Below, in pieces: positions 56,278 through 64,000 of a DNA stretch of 64,000 bases. The position numbers were made by a program, and so were the translations under genes. This DNA comes from Aegilops tauschii subsp. strangulata (Eukaryota > Streptophyta > Magnoliopsida > Poales > Poaceae). Numbering within the stretch: the stretch's first letter is position 1; every line of letters starts with the position of its first letter. The notes under the pieces were generated by a model, which ran no database searches, was not told the DNA's origin, and saw only the letters and a list, made by a program, of their open reading frames with translations. The DNA lies in NCBI RefSeq assembly GCF_002575655.3, contig NC_053040.3:159279148-159343147 (forward strand), given 5' to 3'.

Positions 56278-58113
56278 ATGGAATTGAGTTTGCCTCATAC
56301 GCTTCATCTTTTTAATATCTTTCATGAGAATGATGGAAAGGAAAATTGTGCTCAAGTGCTAGAAGAAGAATTACATAGAATGCTTGGCATAAAATATGTG
56401 AATGATGAGCATGATTGCAATGTTTTTAGTATGAATTCTTTGAATATCCATGGTTCTAATGATGATTGCACTATTCATGATGAAAATGTTTCCTATAAGC
56501 ATGTCGATTTCTGTGGAGTGCATAGAGTTTGCAAATACATACCAAAAAGGGAAGATAGATTTTATAAGAGGCATAAGTACTTAGAAACTAAATGGTTGCA
56601 AGAAAGGCTAGATGTTTGTGCTGAAAATTTAAATTTTCTTAGCCGTACTTGTGAACTTTGCAATGAACGTGGTCATTTAACTATCCGATGCAAATTGTTT
56701 CATGATCTATTCGTTTCCAAAAATTGTGATGACTTGATTTCCCTTGCACATCATAATGAACTTAGTTTTATTATGGGTTATGAAGAAATGAAACGTATAA
56801 CTAACTATCTTCCAGTATTTGCCCGTGATAAACTTCTTGATTTTGATCTAGAGGAAATTTATATGTATTGTGAAGTGAATTGCATTGAAAATCCTTATAT
56901 TGCCAATTGAATAAAGAAAAGAAAGCAAATAGAAGATGAAGAGAACACTAATGAAAGGGAAGAGACCTCCCAATATCCTCCTATTATTTCTTATGATGAA
57001 TCAGGCAACGAGGAGGAGCTTTCTATTCAACCAATCTCATCAATAAGGAGCTCAAAAAAGAGGGATAAACCCGCACATGATGCGAAGAAGAAAAAGAAAA
57101 AACGGAGAAGCAAAGGTAAAAAGGTATCCCTCCCAAATGATGTTGCTCCTACTACTCATTGTGATGATGATAATTGCTATACTATGGGTGCTATCCATAC
57201 TATTAATAATGAGAGTGATTATACTTATGATATGAAAAGGCCCAAGCTTGGGGATGCTATGTTTGATGAGGATGACAGATTTGAGAATATATTTGCTGAA
57301 ATTAACGTTTGTCCCAAGCTTGGGGATGCTACGTTTAATGAAGATGATATTTTTAGCCTCCCAAGTTTTGATATGCAAAGTTGTTATGATGATAGCATGC
57401 CTTCTACCTATGATGATTATATTGATGAAAGTGGGTTTGGAAGAGTGTCAACTTTACGAAGTAATGATCTCACTATTTTGGAGGATGTTGAATCTTATAA
57501 TATTTATGAAAGTGGATTTGGAGAGGTCATGACTTTATTTAGTGATGAGTCCACTATCTTGGAAGAGGTTTCAATCGATTATGATGAGAACAAAGTTGCT
57601 ACTTATGATGATTATTGTGATGAAACTTATGCTATAAAAAGTAGTGATAATTATATTTATAAAACTTGTCATGATTATGATTACCCTTTTTCTGAACATT
57701 ACTCTTTTAATGTGGAAACAATTTATAGTATTCGAGTCTCTTATGATACTCCCACTATTCCGAATGAGAAGAATTTTGCTTATGTGGAGAGTAATAAAAT
57801 TCCTATGCTTGTAGATCATGAAAATAATGCGTTATGTGATGGATACATTGTTGAATTCATTCATGATGCTACTGAAAATTATTATGAGGGAGGAACATAT
57901 GCTTGTAGGAATTGCAATAATATCAAGTTTCCTCTCTATGTGCTTAAAGTTTCGAAGTTATGCTTGTTTTGCCTTCCTATGCTAGTTGATTATTGTTCCC
58001 ATAAGTTGTTTGCTCAAAAATTCCCTATGCATAGGAAGTGGGTTAGACTTAAACGTGCTTGCCATGTGTTTCATGATGCTCTCTTTATGTTTCAATTCTT
58101 ATCTCTTATGTGA
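56278..58113 (+). pseudogene. Y' acidic zinc-knuckle protein, one premature TGA
   Basis: ATG at 56278 follows an A-rich leader. One frame runs for 612 codons, interrupted only by TGA at 56908-56910 (codon 211), where the reversed Y copy has Tyr. Cys125, Cys128, His133 and Cys138 form a CCHC zinc knuckle (CELCNERGHLTIRC), suggesting nucleic-acid binding as in nucleocapsid. A second Cys cluster (FCGVHRVCKY) precedes it. After a Lys-rich stretch (KKKKKKRRSKGKK) the protein is strongly acidic and repetitive: PKLGDAMFDEDDRFEN and PKLGDATFNEDDIFS, then ESGFGRVSTL and ESGFGEVMTL. A Cys-rich hydrophobic end follows (LCLFCLPMLVDYCSHKLFAQ). No protease or polymerase motif is present. I take it for a gag-derived or packaging protein of a non-autonomous element, but I do not recognise a named family. 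Confidence 0.7.
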
Positions 58114-58780
58114 GCATCATTGCAATCATCATGCCTAGCTAGGGGCGCTAAATGTTAGCGCTTGTTGAGAGGCAACCCAATTTTATTTTTGTTTCTTGCT
58201 TTTTGGTTCTGTTTAGGAATAAATAATTCATCTAGCTTCTGTTTAGATGTGTTTTTATGTTTCAATTAGTGTTTGTGCTAAGTAAGACCTATAGGATCTT
58301 CTTGGATGATAATTATTTGATCTTGCTGAAAAAGATAGAAACTTTCTGCTCACGAAAACAATTGTTAAAAATCATCAGAAAGTGATAAAAATACTTATTC
58401 CAATTGCATCAGATCAATAAACAAATTATCTAGGTCGTCCTATTTTTGTAGAATTTGTGGAGTTCCAGAAGTTTGCGTTAGTTACAGATTACTACAAACT
58501 GTTCTGTTTTTGACAGATTCTGTTTTTCGTGTGTTGTTTGCTTATTTTGACGAATTTATGGTTAGTAAAATAGTTTATAAACCATAGAGAAGTTGGAATA
58601 CAGTAGATTTAACACCAATACAAATAAAGAATGAGTTCATTACAGTACCTTGAAGTGGTGTTTTGTTATCTTTCGCTAACAGAGCTCACGAGATTTTCTG
58701 TTAAGTTTTGTGTTGTGAAGTTTTCAAGTTTTGGGTAAAGATTCGATGGACTATGGATTAAGGAGTGGAAAGAGCCTAAG

Positions 58781-58806
58781 CTTGGGGATGCCCAAGGCAC
58801 CCCAAG
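58781..58806 (+). other. Hairpin 1 of Y' (CTTGGGG...CCCCAAG)
   Basis: CTTGGGGATGCC pairs with GGCACCCCAAG, with one bulged A and a CAA loop. It starts with the same AAGCTTGGGGATGC word found before the 3' LTR. Confidence 0.65.
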
Positions 58807-58837
58807 GTAATCTAAGGACACCAAAAATCCAAAGCTT

Positions 58838-58861
58838 GGGGATGCCCAGGAAGGCATCCCC
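58838..58861 (+). other. Hairpin 2 of Y' (GGGGATGCC...GGCATCCCC)
   Basis: A perfect 9-bp GC-rich stem (58838-58846 with 58853-58861) and a 6-base loop. The reversed Y copy keeps equivalent palindromes at about 38386-38407 and 39104-39137. Confidence 0.7.
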
Positions 58862-60420
58862 TCTTTCGTCTTCGTCCATCGGTAACTTTACTTGGAGCTA
58901 TATTTTTATTCACCACATGATATGTGTTTTGCTTGGAGCGTCATTTTATTTTATTTAGCTTTGCTTGCTGTTTGAATAAAATACCAAGATCTGAAATTCT
59001 TAAATGAGAGAGAGTCTTCACATAGCTACATAATTATTTAACTACTCATTGATCTTCACTTATATCTTTTTGGAGTAGTTTGTCATTTACTCGTGTGCTT
59101 CACTTATATCCTATGAGTAAATAGTTGAATGATTTGAATATCATAAATCTGAAATTATATATGTTTCATATACTTATCCCATGGGGAGTAATGACTTTAC
59201 ATATAAGAAGTAGAGGTGGTAATTTTTTTTGAAGGTTAGCAAACGTTGTATTGGTCACTTGAACAATTCATGAAAGAATATTGAAGGAAGAGAGATTTCA
59301 CATATAAATATACTATCTTGGACATCTTTTGTAATTGTGAGCACTCATTAAAATATGACTTGCTAAAAGGTTGAAGTTGGACAAGGAAGACAACGTAATG
59401 GGTTATGTTTTCTTATATCCGAAATAAAGTATATTGTCATGGATCGCCCAACACGTTGAGCTTGCCTTTCCCCCTCATGCTAGCCAAATTCTTTGCACTA
59501 AGTAGAGATACTACTTGTGCTTCCAAACATCCCTTAAACCAGTATTGCCATGAGAGTCGACCATACCTACCTATGGATTGAGTAAGATCCTTCAAGTAAG
59601 TTGTCATCGGTGCATGCAATAAAAATTGCTCTCTAAATATGTATGATCTTTTAGTGTGGAGAAAATAAGCTTTATACGATCTTGTGATATGGAAGCAATA
59701 AAAGCAACAGACTGCATAATAAAGGTCCCTATCACAAGTGGCAATATAAAGTGACGTTCCCTCGCATTAAGATTTTGTGCATCCAACTATAAAAGCGCAT
59801 GGCAACCTCTGCTTCCCTCTGCGAAGGGCTTATCTTTTATTCTTGTCTTTTACCTTATGCAAGAGTCATGGTGATCTTCACCTTTCCTTTTTACATTTTA
59901 TCCTTTGGCAAGCACATTGTGTTGGAAAGATTCTGATATATATATCCATTTGGATGTAAGGCATCATGAGCTATTATTGTTGACATTACCCTTGAGGTAA
60001 AAGGTTGGGAGGCAAATCTATAAGGCCCTATCTTTCTCTGTGTCTGATTAAAACTTTGAACCCATGAATATCGCGTGAGTGTTAGCAATTGTGAAAGACT
60101 ATATGATAGTTGAGTATGTGGGATTTGCTAAATCAAAGCTCTTACATAGACCCTTCCTGAAAATAAGATGAATTGCAATTGTTTGATGACTGAGCACATA
60201 ATTTGTTAGTTTTCAAGAAAGTTTATGGTCTATGCTTTAACATGTGAATAACTTGTTACTTGATCATGAAAAGTTTTATGAGTTGAGCTACTGTTATGAT
60301 ATATAATGATGCTAGAAAAGGTGATTGAAATTATCATTAATCAATCTTGTGCACCTGCTAGCATTCACACTTCATAAAGTATTTCTTTTATCATTTACCT
60401 ACTCAAGGACGAGCAGGAAT

Positions 60421-60435
60421 TAAGCTTGGGGATGC
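60421..60435 (+). other. Polypurine-type tract of Y' before the 3' LTR
   Basis: AAGCTTGGGGATGC ends directly at the LTR start TGATACG. GGGGATGC is the most purine-rich part and lies where plus-strand priming is expected. The same word occurs four more times inside the element. Confidence 0.65.
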
Positions 60436-61029
60436 TGATACGTCTCCAACGTATCTATAATTTATGAAGTATTCATGCTATTATATTATCTGTTTTGGAT
60501 GTTTATGGGCTTTACTAAACACTTTTATATTATTTTTGGGACTAACCTATTAACCCAGAGCCCAGTGCCAGTTTCTGTTTTTCCCTTGTTTCAGTGTTTC
60601 GCAGAAAAGGAATATCAAACGGAGTCCAAACGGAATGAAACCTTCGGGAGAGTTATTTTTGGAACGGAAGCAATCCAGAAGACTTGGAGTGTACGTAAGG
60701 GAAGCAACGAGGAAGGCACGAGGCAAGGGGGCGCTCCCACCCCCTGGGCGCGCCCTCCACCCTTGTGGGCCCCTCGTGGCTCCCCTGACCGACTTCTTTC
60801 GGCTATATATATCCATATACCCTAAAAACATCGGGGAACATAATAGATCGGGAGTTCCGCTGCCGCAAGCCTCTGTAGCCACCAAAAACCAATCGGGACC
60901 CTGTTTCGGCACCCTGCCGGAGGTGGGATCCCTCACCGGTGGCCATCTTCATCATCCCGGCGCTCTCCATGACGAGGAGGGAGTAGTTCACCCTCGGGGC
61001 TGAGGGTATGTACCAGTAGCTATGTGTTT

Positions 61030-61074
<45 letters not shown>

Positions 61075-62100
61075 TTCTTGATTCGACACGATCTTGATGT
61101 ATCACGAGCTTTGCTATTATAGTTGGATCTTATGATGTTTCTCCCCCTCTATTCTCTTGTAATGGATCGAGTTTTCCCTTTGAAGTTATCTTATCGGATT
61201 GAGTCTTTAAGGATTTGAGAACACTTGATGTATGTCTTGCATGTGCTTATCTGTGGTGACAATGGGATATTCACGTGATCTACTTGATGTATGTTTTGGT
61301 GATCAACTTGCGGGTTCAGTGACCTTGTGAACTTATGCATAGGGGTTGGCACATGTTTTCGTCTTGACTCTCCGGTAGAAACTTTGGGGCTTTCTTTGAA
61401 GTACTTTGTGTTGGTTTGAATAGATGAATCTGAGATTGTGTGATGCATATCGTATAATCATACCTACAGATACTTGAGGTGACATTGGAGTATCTAGGTG
61501 ACATTAGGGTTTTGGTTGATATGTGTCTTAAGGTGTTATTCTAGTACGAACTCTTGAATAGATCGATCCGAAAGAATAACTTTGAGGTGGTTTCGTACCC
61601 TACAATAATCTCTTCGTTTGTTCTCCGCTATTAGTTACTTTGGAGTGACTCTTTGTTCCATGTTGAGGGATAGTTATATGATCCAATTATGTTATTATTG
61701 TTGAGAGAACTTGCACTAGTGAAAGTACGAACCCTAGACCTTGTTTCCTAGCATTGCAATACCGTTTACGCTCACTTTTATCATTAGTTACCTTGCTGTT
61801 TTTATATTTTCAGATTACAAAAACCTATATCTACCATCCATATTGCACTTGTATCACCATCTCTTCGCCGAACTAGTGCACCTATACAATTTACCATTGT
61901 ATTGGGTGTGTTGGGGACACAAGAGACTCTTTGTTATTTGGTTGCGGGGTTGCTTGAGAGAGACCATCTTCATCCTATGCTTCCCACAAATTGATAAACC
62001 TTAGGTCGTCCACTTGAGGGAAATTTGCTACTGTCCTACAAACCTCTGCACTTGGAGGCCCAACAACGTCTACAAGAAGAAGGTTGTGTAGTAGACATCA
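60436..62100 (+). repeat. 3' LTR of Y'
   Basis: It has the same ends as 54511-56151. The CT run is 39 bases (61033-61071) against 17 in the 5' LTR. A TATA box lies at about 60804-60811. Confidence 0.9.
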
Positions 62101-62105
62101 TGCGC
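62101..62105. repeat. Target site duplication TGCGC, right copy (Y')
   Basis: Pairs with TGTGC at 54506-54510. Confidence 0.75.
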
Positions 62106-63463
62106 CATGGTGGACATCTTCTCCTGGTCTTGGCGTTGTGCAACTTGTTCGGCTTTCAACTCAGATGATGCCTTTTCGGCAGCCGCATTACTAAACCAGG
62201 CCTGCTTCTTGGCCCGGGCAAGCTCCGCCCGAAGGGCCTCCACGGCAGCAGCACCATCTACATTCATGCACAGTCATATAAAACTCTTTTTAGAGTCAGG
62301 CTTAAAATACAAGCACATTGGTGTAAGGAATGCTCGAAATATATACCTTGTGAGTCGTCAAGACGCCTGTTGATCAATGCAATGTCATCCTCCGCAATAT
62401 CCAGCTTCCGCTGCAGTTCAGCCGCTTCCGTATTTCGGGTAGCCCCAGGAGGGGAGGCAGCCTGTATTCATTGTTAAATCAAGGTTAGTACCTGAGCATA
62501 TCTTTTCGATCCTCTGATCGCTTCCTTTGGAAGGCAATCCGAGTCTCAGGGGCTACTGCATATACAACAGGTGCATTCTGTCAATAAAATTCCATTGGCA
62601 AAACTACATCACAAACCTCAAAACCCCTCAAAAGGCTCGTAAAGGCCTCGTTCAACCCGCTCTTCGCGGATAAAACCTTTTCGACCACCGTAGCCATCAA
62701 GGCACGATGCTCCTCTGAAACGGACGCTTGTCGCAGCATGTCCGTCAGCGTTTCCGGCGCTCCTGGGTCTCCGGAAACCGCCGCCAGAGTACGGCATTCC
62801 TTTGAAGGGATCCGCCCACTCGCCTCTACAATCGTCTCCGGCTGTAAATCGGATAGTTCGGGGCCGTCGTACTTGATTCCCGAACCCCGAGTGACAGAGG
62901 CACCACCTTCGGGTAACGCCTTCTTTGTTTCCTGCACTACTTGTCGATCGGGAGGAGCCCCCCGGGACGATGCCTCAAAATCATCCGCCCTGTTGGGGGC
63001 TGGGGAAGGCGTGTCACTCTCCGTCATCTTTGGAAGAAGGTCTCCCGAGGAGGAAGACGATTGAGAAACACCAGGCGTTAACCTGCGAGGACGTACATAT
63101 GTCGGAGGATTACTTCAGTAATAAGAAAGGAATGAGGTATGATTAAAATACCCCGCTGCACTTAGGGTTTGGCCAGAGGTTTGTCCTCATCATAAAGCTC
63201 TACATCGACATCGCTTGCCCGGCTCAAGCCGCCCGACGATGGCGTTTTCCCTTTCTTGGAAGGTTTCCCCTCCTGACCTCCGGAAGCGGCCCTCTTCTTG
63301 CCATGGGGGCCCCCGCTGCAATTTTGCCCCTGGGCAAAAGGGTTTCGGTTTCCCCGAACACAGCGTCTAATTCATCCTCAGGGCGGGCATCACCTCTGGG
63401 CTCCCCGCTCTCGCCCCCCTCTACAGACACCTGGTACGGTGTCGGAGTCAGCATCCTCGTCAG
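62106..63463 (+). mobile_element. Fatima-type element copy 2, second part
   Basis: It follows copy 1 from about 30042 to 31395 in the same orientation, with many substitutions. It ends at 63463, where a new LTR starts. Confidence 0.8.
62106..63463 (-). pseudogene. Antisense gene of Fatima copy 2, exons 2 to 5 (partial)
   Basis: On - exon 3 is 63082-62617, exon 4 is 62461-62347 (115 bases, the same length as in copy 1), and exon 5 begins at 62257 and is cut at 62106 by Y'. Splice sites and phases agree with copy 1. Exon 3 is open through the point where copy 1 has its second TAG. The protein keeps the exon 3 ending (VVEKVLSAKSGLNEAFTSLL) and the exon 5 coiled coil (AVEALRAELARAKKQAW). The donor of exon 2 has CT instead of GT (near 63171), which should block that splice. 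Exon 1 and part of exon 2 are lost at 63464. Confidence 0.68.
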
Positions 63464-64000
63464 CTGTAACATTCCAAATTTTCAATTTGTAATGTTATAC
63501 GTAGACCATCATTGCATATCATGTTTTGTTGCATTTTGACAAATCCTCGATAATCCTAAGCAACTCAAGGACCCTCGGAGAGAGTTGGGGATTTTCTCGA
63601 ATTTTCAAATTTGATTTTTCAAACGAGGATTGTGGTTTTAATTATTTTTCTCTCCGGAAAAATATTTCATTTTAAATAAACGAGAGGAGAAAATATGACT
63701 TCTCCAAAACAATTGAAATACTGGAGGAAAAATGTTAAAATCATTATTTGGAATTTATTTGGATTTTATTTGCAATTTTCATTGCATTAAAAATATTGCA
63801 TGTTTTCAAAATATTTATTTTGGATTTTAAAAATGTTCACCCTATTCTAGATTTCCTAACTAGACGGGGAAAATTTATTTCATAGTTTTCTGATTTTTAT
63901 TTATTTTTCTACGAATTATTTTCCGCGGAACTTATTTAAAAAAAACAAAACCGCCCGCGCGCCGCCTGGGCCAAAGGCCCAGCCGACGGCCCGCCTCGCG
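63464..64000 (+). mobile_element. Start of a further LTR retrotransposon, unclassified, running out of the window
   Basis: TGTAACATTCCAAATTTTCA at 63464 looks like an LTR start placed inside the Fatima copy 2 antisense gene. The following 500 bp are AT-rich, then sharply GC-rich (CCGCCCGCGCGCCGCC) at the window edge, as seen in several Gypsy LTRs. No coding region is reached. The family is not identified. Confidence 0.55.

Larger units (their letters stand above)
58114..60435 (+). other. Y' 3' non-coding region with conserved hairpins
   Basis: 2.3 kb of AT-rich sequence without a supported ORF. It holds two GGGGATGCC hairpins near 58780-58861. The left 900 bp is colinear with the reversed Y copy. 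The frames in 58666-60088 are short and not conserved there. Confidence 0.6.
54511..62100 (+). mobile_element. Complete non-autonomous Gypsy element Y' (7590 bp)
   Basis: It has two LTRs (1641 and 1665 bp), a tRNA-Asp primer site, one gene (56278-58113), a 2.3-kb non-coding region with hairpins, and a purine-rich end before the 3' LTR. Reverse transcriptase, integrase and RNase H are absent, so it must borrow them. By rough hand count the LTRs differ at about 20 sites (about 1.2%) plus a CT-repeat length change, giving roughly half a million years at 1.3e-8 per site per year. It lies inside Fatima copy 2, so it is younger than that copy. Confidence 0.88.

Noticed and set aside
1..64000. Host genes, tRNA or rRNA genes, organelle DNA, CRISPR
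   Set aside because: I looked for host-like multi-exon genes, cloverleaf-type tRNA sequences and rRNA cores and saw none. tRNA-complementary sequences present are retrotransposon primer sites.

Overview
The window is plant DNA from a large-genome grass, most likely a Triticeae species (wheat, barley, rye or goat-grass group). The evidence is the set of repeats: two copies of a Fatima-type Gypsy element, an Angela/WIS/BARE-type Copia LTR, a SIRE/Maximus-type Copia element, Stowaway MITEs with CTCCCTCC termini, and several tRNA-Asp-primed Gypsy elements. I find no ordinary host gene, no rRNA or tRNA gene and no CRISPR array. Nearly every base belongs to a nest of transposable elements. Family names come from recognition, not from a database search.

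Left half (1-36617). The oldest layer is a Gypsy element, called X here. Its LTR occupies 1-244 and 33435-33557, and its broken gag-protease runs to 36617. A Fatima-type element (245-33429, duplication GAGGG, two 482-bp LTRs) inserted into that LTR. It carries a frameshifted gag on + and, facing it on -, a five-exon gene of the 'putative gypsy type transposon' kind with two nonsense codons. Between gag and this antisense gene sits a 24.7-kb CACTA transposon (3781-28497, duplication ATG).

Inside the CACTA, from left to right, are minisatellites, a triplicated GC-rich module, AT-rich subterminal DNA rich in GCCCAT, and an array of at least four diverged units on the - strand. The units carry TATA boxes, GC-rich first exons and a conserved TTGTGCAGTTCCACTAAAA motif that forms fold-backs. 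After these come MITEs, a multi-exon + strand gene resembling En/Spm-type CACTA accessory proteins, and a right subterminal array of ATGGGCC repeats. No catalytic transposase gene is visible.

Right half (36618-64000). In order: a reversed Angela-type LTR fragment; a reversed, truncated copy of a non-autonomous Gypsy (Y); the 5' part of a Gypsy (Z) with LTR, gag, protease and the start of reverse transcriptase; two small reversed LTR remnants; and a Copia element with LTR, gag, integrase and reverse transcriptase, cut off inside reverse transcriptase. The Copia joins a second, truncated Fatima copy, itself split by a complete Y-family element (Y', 54511-62100) with two LTRs. A further LTR begins at 63464 and leaves the window.

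The most interesting material is the repeated hairpin-bearing unit array inside the CACTA, the antisense Fatima gene whose splice sites and phases agree in two diverged copies, and the Y-family element, which codes for one acidic zinc-knuckle protein and repeats its polypurine-like motif and strong hairpins.
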